A DNA stretch of 64,000 nucleotides, from the NCBI GenBank assembly GCA_022747635.1, contig JAKTNV010000004.1:20696969-20760968 (forward strand), in the 5' to 3' direction. Of the stretch, positions 39,501-45,100 are shown in pieces (position 1 is the first letter of the stretch; each line of letters starts with the position of its first letter). A program made the position numbers and the translations under genes. Under the pieces are notes generated by a model that saw only the letters and a list, made by a program, of their open reading frames with translations, made no database searches and had not been told where the DNA came from. The DNA comes from Hetaerina americana (Eukaryota > Arthropoda > Insecta > Odonata > Calopterygidae).

Positions 39501-41427
39501 AGAAATAAAAACTCTGCTTGCACTTTAGAATTATCTGATTGCAATGAGAACGTATCAGAACTCTCCCCTCTGTACAGACTTGGAGATTTTGAAGAGATCC
39601 AAGAGCACAGATATCAACTGCCCATCAATAAGGAGGATCTCAAAGTAGTGAGTGTATGTCTTGGGGAATCGAAAGCTCAAGGTGTTGCAGAAATAGAAAC
39701 AGGGGATAGGAAAGAGACTATGGAAGTAGCGGCAAAGGAAAGTCTAATATGTGATCTCTTGATGAAGTCATTGCTCCAGGATGCAATATTTGAAGCCATA
39801 GAAATTAAGGAGAGGAGGAAATCACTGTTTTTGGCGAGAGAGGGATTTGGCCTTTTAGGTTCCCCACGTGGAGAATGCAAGGACAAAATGACAGTAGACA
39901 AGAGGAACTCTGATGTTATGAAAAGGGTGCAGCAAATAATGCTTGAAAGTAATTTGTCACAGGTGTCTCCTCGAGAAAAATCAAGACCCCAAGACCTGAT
40001 GATCACTACATATGATGTACTGTCCCCTGAAAGCTCCACGTGCAATAGCCCTGTGCTGGGTATGTACCATCTTTGCCTTCTATTTGCAATCAATATCATT
40101 TACATTACTGTCATTCATTGGATCACTTGTACATTTTTGTGAATAATTCCATTTCATCTCTTAATTATAAATTGCATTTTGTCTCGCCATGTTTATCTTT
40201 GCTCTGGTTTTGAATTAGTTGAAGGCCCATCTATGACTGATGGCCTTTCACGCATTCATAGGAGATATGGATTTCAAAGATTGGAGGGAATAAATGAAAT
40301 AATGTCTTCCTTCTTTGAGTCTCAGTATCTTGTTTTATCATTTTCAGAGCATATACACACCTGAAGATCATAATATACACCTCAAGGTAACTTAAAAAAA
40401 GACTGATCATGGATCATGTACTAAACTATGCACGCCTCCAAGGGTGGCTTTATTTTCCATTTTAATGATTGACTTGGGTTTCTTTGTGTGTGACATTATC
40501 AAGTCATGCAGCTTCATCTTTTTCCACTTACTTGGAGTCATTTTTGAAGCATGGTCAATGATATAAATTGACATTTTTTATCCCTAAAAACCTATACATA
40601 GAATGCCCCTTTTCCAAACAACATGAAAGTACTCCCTTTTTAGCCCCGAAAACCATGTAATACTATATTATACTATTGCGGCATGTGCAATACTAAGTAG
40701 CCTTTGATTGGATCATTACACAGTGTATGTTGAATATTTAATCCCCTGTAAAAAGGCTTTCCTAAACATCTCTTGATCAGTATTTAGACCTACTCCATTT
40801 TTACTCCAGGTATTCTTGTTCTGTATAATACCCCATTTTTTAAACCTATGAAACCCATTCCTTTTCCATCAGCAGTTGATTAATCCTGTAGTGGCACCAT
40901 TAACATTATGAATGCCATTGTTTTACCCCAAGTTGCACTAAGCTTTGAACCCCTGCTTCTCAGATCTTAATAATATGTCATCCAAGAATGCTGTTTTGTG
41001 CATTTTTCATACCCTACTTGTAGTACGTGACTGTTACTTATATTGAGGTTGACTTCATGGACTAATATACCCACCACAGTTGTTACTTCTGTGTACCCTT
41101 AACCATACCTGCTGCATCATTGTGTGTGATATGGCTATTTTATTTCATCAGGTGATAAGTGTGACCATTAAAATTTCTTTCTGTTTTGTGGTAACATTTA
41201 TTTTGAATGCTAACTAGATTGAATGGAGAAAAATGTGATTTTAAAGAGTTTTCCTTTATCCTTCATAAAAGTCCTTATATACCTGAATAAAAGAATATAA
41301 TCTTATATATTTTGATTTATCTTATATAGGCCACTCAGAAATGGAATCAGTGTTTGCACAAGTTGAAAAAATCTCATCCAAACAATCTCAAAAACAACAA
41401 GGAGGGAAGCCGATACAGTTTCTTCAA
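13228..41427 (+). CDS. CEP350: CEP350/CAP350 homologue, 23 exons, incomplete at both ends
   Basis: CEP350 is a very large centriole/centrosome scaffold. In vertebrates it works with FOP (CEP43) and CEP19 to anchor microtubules and support ciliogenesis. The exons here join as 13228-13728, 15892-16515, 16596-16837, 18405-19179, 19280-19443, 20414-21448, 22001-22147, 23583-23840, 26017-26103, 26447-26596, 27088-27271, 29731-29856, 29957-30105, 30190-30314, 30457-30558, 30673-30790, 31467-31777, 33117-33310, 34883-35021, 35295-35635, 37289-37449, 38391-40059 and 41330-41427. Codon phases match at all 22 introns, giving 7,700 nt or about 2,567 codons; human CEP350 has about 3,100 residues. Identity rests on several blocks recognised from memory of the vertebrate protein in the same order. 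The protein is mostly disordered, rich in Ser, Glu and Lys, with charged coiled coils. No CAP-Gly motif was found. The start codon, 5' exons and C terminus are not in hand. Residue numbers in the exon entries count from 13228. Confidence 0.93.
14974..15080 (-). repeat. Degenerate SINE-A copy in CEP350 intron 1
   Basis: On the minus strand, CCTCGATAGTTTAACGAGC and AAAGCACTCGGCCGG match the SINE-A head. The sequence upstream of the head (CACAACATCTTGTTCC, then AAAACCCCAACATTTC) matches the corresponding stretch before the second head at 7405-7445. The B box is lost. Confidence 0.75.
15892..16515 (+). CDS. CEP350: CEP350 exon 2 (residues 168-375)
   Basis: The acceptor is TTCTTTTGCAG and the donor GTAATT; phase 1 in and out. 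It opens with TSAWKTGLKWAKKELGP, which matches the vertebrate CEP350 block STSSWRDGQKLVKKILGP. The rest is a disordered Lys/Glu/Ser-rich linker. The upstream intron (13729-15891) contains an antisense SINE-A copy at about 14974-15080. Confidence 0.9.
16596..16837 (+). CDS. CEP350: CEP350 exon 3 (residues 376-456)
   Basis: The acceptor is GTCCTTTCAG and the donor GTAAAA; phase 1 in, phase 0 out. KPYDHKKIKEYIRMQKQLR begins a long, highly charged Lys/Glu/Arg coiled coil. It corresponds to the vertebrate RHYDTDEVRQYIVRQQEER helix. The preceding intron is only 80 nt. Confidence 0.92.
18405..19179 (+). CDS. CEP350: CEP350 exon 4 (residues 457-714)
   Basis: The acceptor follows a T-rich tract (TTTTGTTTTCAG) and the donor is GTGAGG; phase 0 in, phase 1 out. 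The 258 residues have disordered composition with no motif I recognise. Assignment rests on position, splice sites, phase and an open frame over 775 nt. Confidence 0.85.
19280..19443 (+). CDS. CEP350: CEP350 exon 5 (residues 715-769)
   Basis: The acceptor is CCATTTTTAG and the donor GTAAGT; phase 1 in, phase 0 out. It encodes an Asn/Ser-rich linker (VNNTSLKNGNITSANTW...). No domain is visible. It follows a 100-nt intron. The next intron (19444-20413) is AT-rich and holds nothing I can identify. Confidence 0.82.
20414..21448 (+). CDS. CEP350: CEP350 exon 6 (residues 770-1114)
   Basis: The acceptor is TTTCTTTTCACAG and the donor GTAGGA; phase 0 in and out over 345 codons. An ordered-looking block, KKEVPFWLQNLSIESRPYNF, lies near the start. 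EVQYDSDFETSARSS resembles the vertebrate GVSYEDDFVSSPGT segment. A long Ser-rich, probably disordered and phosphorylatable tail follows. Confidence 0.92.
22001..22147 (+). CDS. CEP350: CEP350 exon 7 (residues 1115-1163)
   Basis: The acceptor is CTACATTCCAG and the donor GTAGAT; phase 0 in and out. It encodes FHAEDLKFPISSPLKLQ and a Lys-rich linker. No domain is recognised. The following intron (22148-23582) carries a 69-bp tandem duplication and an antisense SINE. Confidence 0.82.
23021..23154. repeat. Two-copy tandem duplication, 69-bp unit
   Basis: Unit 23021-23089 (CTCTCATACCAAAAACACAA...) is repeated at 23090-23154 with very few changes (CTCTCGTACC, CACAATAATC). It lies in CEP350 intron 7. 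Confidence 0.92.
23190..23376 (-). repeat. Antisense tRNA-derived SINE (family C) in CEP350 intron 7
   Basis: The minus strand shows a tRNA-like stretch about 23311-23376 (GTCCAGAGGTACAGCATTGG, then GGAGGGCCCAGATTCGATTT as the B-box region), followed by a unique-looking tail to about 23190. The boundaries are uncertain because no second copy lies in the window. Confidence 0.6.
23583..23840 (+). CDS. CEP350: CEP350 exon 8 (residues 1164-1249), coiled coil
   Basis: The acceptor is CTCTTTTCAG; the donor is GTCTGA, which is weak but follows a good AAG. Phase 0 in and out. The 86 residues form a continuous Glu/Lys/Ala heptad-like helix (KLAEMERKAFEHRMEMERAF...), equivalent by position to the long vertebrate helix starting RHERDLALLKLKAEQEALES. 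Confidence 0.9.
25675..25800 (-). repeat. Old antisense SINE-A copy in CEP350 intron 8
   Basis: In plus-strand reading this starts ACTGCGGGAGATGCTGTAAC and runs through AGAGTGTAAAAATCATTTGC, matching the reverse complement of the SINE-A tail and the start of its head. Compared with copies at 7190-7290 and 11474-11552, most CpGs have become TpG or CpA. Confidence 0.8.
26017..26103 (+). CDS. CEP350: CEP350 exon 9 (residues 1250-1278)
   Basis: The acceptor is TTGAATTTCAG and the donor GTATTC; phase 0 in and out. This 29-codon exon (VIDSLKLEAISAQSASAAAF...) extends the coiled coil with an Ala-rich segment. The preceding intron (23841-26016) contains an old antisense SINE-A copy at 25675-25800. 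Confidence 0.85.
26447..26596 (+). CDS. CEP350: CEP350 exon 10 (residues 1279-1328)
   Basis: The acceptor is CCATTTTTACAG and the donor GTAATG; phase 0 in and out. It encodes LKSFAKVKHTPRKSENSISS followed by a Ser/Glu-rich stretch. This is a disordered linker after the coiled coil. Confidence 0.85.
27088..27271 (+). CDS. CEP350: CEP350 exon 11 (residues 1329-1389)
   Basis: The acceptor is TTTCATTTCACAG; the donor GTGTGG is weak. Phase 0 in, phase 1 out. It encodes an acidic linker (KMAQKMSEVDKRSESSVAEE...). Reading through the donor would reach a stop at 27301, so a short isoform is conceivable, but the next exon in phase 1 continues the known CEP350 order. Confidence 0.82.
28231..28349. repeat. 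Foldback element 2, 33-bp arms, in CEP350 intron 11
   Basis: GATAACAGAGATGGAGACTA... (28231-28263) and its reverse complement at 28317-28349 differ at three positions. The loop contains ACCAGTTTCGATGCTC and ACATCATGG, the same style of core as the foldbacks at 5515 and 61168. Confidence 0.8.
29731..29856 (+). CDS. CEP350: CEP350 exon 12 (residues 1390-1431)
   Basis: The acceptor is TTATGACAATTACAG; the donor GTTTGT is weak. Phase 1 in and out. With the G from the previous exon it reads EYSSKFDDTASEIE, matching the vertebrate TEYSLKFDESMTEDEIE block. The intron before it (27272-29730) holds a foldback repeat at 28231-28349. Confidence 0.92.
29957..30105 (+). CDS. CEP350: CEP350 exon 13 (residues 1432-1481)
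   Basis: The acceptor is ATTATTTAG and the donor GTAAGT; phase 1 in, phase 0 out. It ends with SGKDSFTKFSLSM, clearly the vertebrate GGQDSFSKFTMEM segment that leads into the next coiled coil. Confidence 0.95.
30190..30314 (+). CDS. CEP350: CEP350 exon 14 (residues 1482-1522)
   Basis: It encodes FQQLMREEEMRAQHQQALLK followed by LREETLIDKIKAEM, matching the vertebrate VRQYMKEEEMRAAHQSSLLR and LREKALKEKTKAEL. The donor is GTATGT; phase 0 in, phase 2 out. Two in-frame acceptors lie 6 nt apart (AG at 30188-30189 and 30194-30195). The first keeps two residues (FQ) and aligns better with the vertebrate protein. Confidence 0.95.
30457..30558 (+). CDS. CEP350: CEP350 exon 15 (residues 1523-1556)
   Basis: The acceptor is CTTTAATTTCAG and the donor GTCTGT; phase 2 in and out. 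HSRDKGHEDVVSSIRKKQRG matches the vertebrate HLRDKGEDDKMPPLRKKQRG, one of the most conserved parts of the protein. It continues into a basic/acidic helix. Confidence 0.96.
30673..30790 (+). CDS. CEP350: CEP350 exon 16 (residues 1557-1596)
   Basis: The acceptor is TTCCCCAAATAG and the donor GTATTT; phase 2 in, phase 0 out. RLKKSHKAASHERRMMLIQQ and the following residues continue the conserved coiled coil (vertebrate RLQEANKAARKERQLILKQQ). Confidence 0.95.
31467..31777 (+). CDS. CEP350: CEP350 exon 17 (residues 1597-1699)
   Basis: The acceptor is CTTTACTCTACTAG and the donor GTATGT; phase 0 in, phase 2 out. It begins KLPPTPKAIRSMGLMRSALD, then a Ser-rich linker, and ends in NDLERNKK, which leads directly into the next conserved helix. 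Confidence 0.9.
32807..32876. repeat. AT-rich simple repeat (ATATATT-like)
   Basis: An irregular run of TATATT/TATAT units lies in CEP350 intron 17. Confidence 0.9.
33117..33310 (+). CDS. CEP350: CEP350 exon 18 (residues 1700-1764)
   Basis: The acceptor is CCTTTTACAG and the donor GTAACT; phase 2 in, phase 1 out. KFLSEREKNLIHRRQAVEEL followed by LLWRKRLELEEERVRALESK is the diagnostic vertebrate helix KFLTKREQKLMQRRQHAEEL and LEWKRRLDAEEAEIRQMEKQ. This is the strongest single match for the gene's identity. The preceding intron has an AT-repeat tract at about 32807-32876. Confidence 0.97.
34883..35021 (+). CDS. CEP350: CEP350 exon 19 (residues 1765-1810)
   Basis: The acceptor is CTCATAATTTCAG and the donor GTATTC; phase 1 in, phase 2 out. 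It encodes ADRSTSPLQIDVGLKMREDA and a short linker. No domain is recognised. The preceding intron (33311-34882) is plain AT-rich sequence. Confidence 0.82.
35295..35635 (+). CDS. CEP350: CEP350 exon 20 (residues 1811-1924)
   Basis: The acceptor is CTTTCTTTCAG; the donor is GTATAT. Phase 2 in, phase 1 out. It is a Ser/Lys/Glu-rich linker with a short basic patch, FVGRQKRRHSSGSDDS. The intron after it (35636-37288) is packed with minus-strand retroelements. Confidence 0.85.
35720..36520 (-). pseudogene. LINE (non-LTR retrotransposon) reverse-transcriptase fragment 1
   Basis: Reading down from about 36520, the minus strand encodes reverse-transcriptase motifs: DDQFGFRKGRGTCDAIAVMR, FACFVDFEKAFDRVNWEKLM, then after a frameshift near 36165 QRQGCPLSPLLFNLHAEEMI, and VRFVNDQALVCQSAKGLQ. 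The catalytic ADD is altered to VND (about 36029-36040). The fragment lacks the endonuclease and both ends, stopping at an (AT)n tract upstream and near 35720 downstream. It lies in CEP350 intron 20, antisense to the gene. Its clade was not determined. Confidence 0.9.
36524..36588. repeat. (AT)n microsatellite
   Basis: Two AT runs (36524-36555 and 36561-36588) are separated by GGTATAC-like interruptions. They mark the 5' edge of the antisense LINE fragment. Confidence 0.95.
36602..36747 (-). repeat. SINE-A tail with near-perfect 41-bp hairpin
   Basis: A minus-strand SINE-A tail (36602-36705) is followed after one base by its own inverted copy. Arms 36665-36705 and 36707-36747 are reverse complements with one mismatch. 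The tRNA-like head is absent. It lies in CEP350 intron 20 next to an (AT)n tract. Confidence 0.88.
36755..36990 (-). repeat. SINE family B copy in CEP350 intron 20
   Basis: The minus strand carries a tRNA-like head (about 36895-36975: GGAGCTAGAGCATTGGCCCG, box B GTTCAACTCC) followed by the family B tail down to about 36755 (reverse complement of ATTCACATTGAAATAGACAT). It is antisense to CEP350. Confidence 0.8.
37289..37449 (+). CDS. CEP350: CEP350 exon 21 (residues 1925-1978)
   Basis: The acceptor is CATGTTCCAG and the donor GTAATG; phase 1 in, phase 0 out. ETASEQSDIESKICALQEQL followed by RRRKMEADLLKKEQKRCLRE and RLKAKEQSLIKQIQ matches the vertebrate SDQSDIEGRIRALKDEL...LKAQEASLIKQL helix. 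In vertebrates this helix lies N-terminal to the CAP-Gly domain. Confidence 0.96.
38391..40059 (+). CDS. CEP350: CEP350 exon 22, large exon (residues 1979-2534)
   Basis: The acceptor is CACTCTTTCAG and the donor GTATGT; phase 0 in, phase 1 out. It begins AYDSYIQRAHKELEQEYESP and reaches VKPQIK, matching vertebrate SYDEFIKKTEAELSQD...AKPQIK. A long acidic, disordered region follows. Near the end, LLMKSLLQDAIFEAIEIKER (about 39757-39816) resembles vertebrate LLTDSLLKVFVKDTVNQLQQ, and SPESSTCNSPVLG resembles PRPESPVFG. In the human protein both of those lie C-terminal to CAP-Gly, yet no CAP-Gly sequence occurs between the anchors in this uninterrupted exon. Confidence 0.93.
41330..41427 (+). CDS. 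CEP350: CEP350 exon 23, last exon found (residues 2535-2567)
   Basis: The acceptor is TTATCTTATATAG and the donor GTAAGT at 41428; phase 1 in, phase 0 out. It encodes GHSEMESVFAQVEKISSKQS followed by KQQGGKPIQFLQ. The C-terminal part of vertebrate CEP350 (about 400 residues after SPVFG) is not seen downstream, so the gene either continues beyond a very long intron or has short exons that I could not recognise. Confidence 0.8.
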
Positions 41428-42189
41428 GTAAGTAATATTATCTATGTTTTTAAAATACTTTCCTTGTATCATGCACCTGGATTTTGTGTGTACTCCTACT
41501 TCACTCCCACAGATATTTTTTTTTGTTTAGGAAATTGCTTAATCTAATCAGATGCTTGCTATTTGCCAAGGCTTAGTTTCCAGCAGGTGCCGTTCAGGAT
41601 GTTGTATTTAAATTAAAATTAGGTTGTAGTTAATTCACTAAAATATTTCCTGAGCCAGCCTCATGATCATTCAAGAATAATTCATTACAAGGAAGGAAAG
41701 GGAGGTCTGATTGTTCAGAAAAAAATCCAAGTCACGCAATGCAAATTGAAATGTATATGAGTTAGCAGAAAAGGCAGTGAATATATTCAGGGTTACCTTT
41801 AAAGAAATATCTTGAAGTGTTGTCACGGCTGTGTAACTTGCTTTTGCATGAGTCATTGAGATTACATGGAGAAGTGCTTAAATGTAGTAATTGGAGTACC
41901 TAAGAGCCCATAGAGCACCAATGCTTAATGCTGCTCTTCATGGTGGCTTATTGACTATTTCTTCACGAGCAGATGTCAGCAATTATGGTCATATTTTGTG
42001 GTTACTAATAAAGGAAATAATTAATTACGTGTCAAACTTAAATATGATAAGTAGTGGAGGGAATTTAGTTAATGGACCCTCTTTTTATTTAATTGTCAAG
42101 TTTTGTGGCATTTTTTGTAAAGCAGTCATTGTGGCTTTCTCTGGTAAGTGTGCACCCTTGCAATTATGTCTGATGCTTTATTGTGTCAT

Positions 42190-45100
42190 TGCCCCTGAAG
42201 AGGAGAGCGGAATGTTTCCCATCGCGAAGAGTGCTTTTTCGGATAGTAATGGGCGGTTCACTCCTTCTTTCTTGAGTTAAGCCTTGTTTGTTAACTTTGC
42301 TCGGAGGCTAAAGCCCTCCCCCAACCCCCCATACAAAAAAATCATTTGGCATTTCTTTTCCCTCCATTACTCACTATCCATAGTCAGTCAGTCGTTTGTC
42401 ATTCCGCAGGAACAGGTGGGAGTTTTGGCCTTGATGGACATAACATTTCATCACTTTCAAACTACTGTTCCCTTCGCGTCCACAATTATCTTTACTTGCA
42501 CTTGTATCATTAAAGAAGGTCCGTTACGCCTTTGGAGTGCTCCATCACTCCGTCGCTTCTTTAAATAAAAGCGAACGCTCCCCTTTCAAAATGATCCGTT
42601 GAGTAATTCTGGAGTGGGCGAGAGGAGGAACTTTCTCCCGGCCACTGAAAATAAGCCCCTTTTTCACCATATTTATGTGACTTGCGAGTTTATTTGCGCG
42701 GATTCCTGGTAGCGGTGCCAGAAGCCTGGCGCGCTAGCATAATGTTAAAGAACTTCGCCGGCGAGTGACAGGGTTACGTTTGGTCGAGGTTTGATGAGAT
42801 CGTTATGCCACGGAAATGTGCTGGTTAACTGCCGTCTTCCCATCCACGGAATGTGCTTTCGTTTGCGCAGCCGGCACTCCAGGGGAGTTAATTCTCGCGC
42901 TCCGCGTTGAGAGAGATTTCCATCTTCCGCCTTGTTTTTGCGTGTAGAAAACTGGGATAATTTATGTGGTGCACCTATAGTGGTTTGCGCGGAGTTAATC
43001 GTGATAACAATCATGTTGACATTCATCTGGTCAATATTGCAAGTATTTTAACTTCATTGGGAAGAGTAATAGCCATAGTATTGGAGGGAACTAGTCCATT
43101 GCATGCCTTTAGGACGATTTGCGAAACATTTAAGTGTGCGGCATGTAAGCGTGAAGCACCCCGGCTCCTCGAAAAGTCTCTCGAACAGGTGTTCAGTTAT
43201 TTAATCACAAGTGGCGTTATGCATTGCCGAGGTTCGACGAGTGCTTCACTGCGTGAGGAAAAAGCGATGCCGTGCCTGCCTGTGTGTAGTCCCATAGAAA
43301 TTAATGTGCTTGTTGTGTACACTGGTGTTTGGCTACTTACGCAGCATAGGTTCTAGTGGTGATTTTGTCGGAGCCAATTCAGCAGAATGTTTGAAATTAT
43401 TATTATTATATGCAAATGATTATTAAATATACAAGTATAATATGTATATGTAAATATTACATACGTACATATGAATTTCTTTTCTAATTAAATGTAATGG
43501 TCTCTCCTAGTTGGAACATCCCCCTTTTTCTTGCTCTTTACTTGTGAGATACATATTTGAGATTCTTTAAGCGCGTCGTCAATCGAATTATTATATATTT
43601 ATTCTTCTTTCCCTTTTTTCATTTTTTATCTCTCCAAAAATATATTGGTAACGATGTGGGAAGGAATCCCATCGATTCTAAATGCGGCGAATCCTTCACA
43701 GTATATAAGGAATAACCAGAAAGCCAAGAAATAATGCGAATTTTAACCTAACATTCCTCTGTGTACACCTTACATAAGGCATCATCCAAAGTATTCCCAT
43801 TCTTAATTTTCGTTTTAGAAGTAGTACGTTTTTTCTCGACTGCATTTTTTTCCCTTAGATATATTTCTTTGTTTTAGATTTTTCGTGTACGTACATCTTG
43901 CGGTTTAATAAACCTGCGTATGTTAACTTTAACTGTGGAATTTCTTAATTAAAGACATGATTTCATGGTTCTATTAAGGAAGCGTCAAAGATTATAGTGG
44001 CATTTAATATTTTCAAATTCAGTCACAGTCGCTTTTCTCAATTTCCCTTGGGAGAAGTATCGCTTATTTTAATAAATGGTCCTTGGTGCTTTGACAGCAG
44101 AGCTTATTGCACCGTAAGTAATGGATACATTTCATGATAAATTAAATGAACGATCTACAACAGAAAAACTGTTTGACAACGTGAAGTCCGTGGCAGAGGC
44201 GCGGAGTTGCCATGGCGGCCAACAGATTACCCAACATCAACGGGGTATCGGGATAGACGAATAGCATCAAGTATCCAGAAATGCTGTGAACAAAAATCAC
44301 GTCTGTCCTTCTCCGAACACATTTTTAACTTTAAACTAGGGAACTGGCATCACTAAAAAATAAAAAAAAACATCGAATACCCCAAGAAAGTAAACATGCG
44401 CAAAAGTCATACCTCTTTTTATTCCAGTACGGTTGACGAATTGAAGGAGTGGCCCTCATGGATATTCACAACGAACAGTTGTTCCCGAGCTTCGCCTTGA
44501 AAGCACTGGCCAGGTTGGTCGCCTCCCTGTTTACGCGAAGGAAGTCTCAAGGAGAATTGACCGACTTCACGAAGCTTCCAGAAATCTCCCCCCCTGTAAA
44601 TCAGGCTCGAGTCACAGGTGTCCGGGCGTCATTATTGTCCACGTTGCACGCGCCAATCTGCGAGACCATCCATCAATTCCTCCCCCGAACGCCTGTGCCC
44701 ATCGCGTCTTCCACCACTCTTTGCCTGCGTCGTTGCGCCCGAAACTATATTTACATAAACACCGCCGCCAAACCATTTCGTTCGGTTGTCTCTCAGCACT
44801 GGAAGCATGTGTACGTAACGTGTGTCAAACGAGCAATATCCAGACAAGCCCACGAGATGGGGGGCCCGCTAGACTCCATTACCGTTTCGATGACCGGGCC
44901 CACCACCCGTGCCACGCGCCCACCCCGTGCTTTGCGTGGGAGACGGCTCGGGGTGGGGGTAATTTTTCCTCGGGAATAAACTGGCCCTTAAGTGAGGCGG
45001 TTAAAACGTGACAATTTCGTCGGGCATTGTGTGTGCCGTTTTTGTTTTTTGTTCGGTGCACAGGCAGGAATATCTGAGAAGAGCCGTAGCACTAAAGCTG

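Larger units (their letters stand above)
15500..42190. other. CpG-poor domain covering the CEP350 gene body
   Basis: By eye, CG dinucleotides are sparse in both exons and introns across this interval. They become frequent right after about 42190 (GCGGAATG, CATCGCGAAG, GGGCGGTTC) and are frequent before about 14 kb. The first exon found (13228-13728) is on the CpG-rich side. This matches the footprint expected from germline gene-body methylation in insects. Edges are approximate because I did not compute ratios. Confidence 0.7.

Noticed and set aside
41428..41547. Read-through of the last exon to a stop at 41545-41547 as the protein C terminus
   Set aside because: The GTAAGT donor is strong and the added residues look like translated intron (hydrophobic, unrelated to CEP350). 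It stays possible only as an alternative end.
41891..42280. 129-codon plus-strand frame as a further CEP350 exon
   Set aside because: No CEP350-like block, no clear acceptor with the required phase 0, and it crosses the CpG boundary.
44449..44979. 176-codon plus-strand open frame
   Set aside because: It lies in a GC-rich patch with overlapping frames on both strands and has no domain, splice context or plausible start signal.
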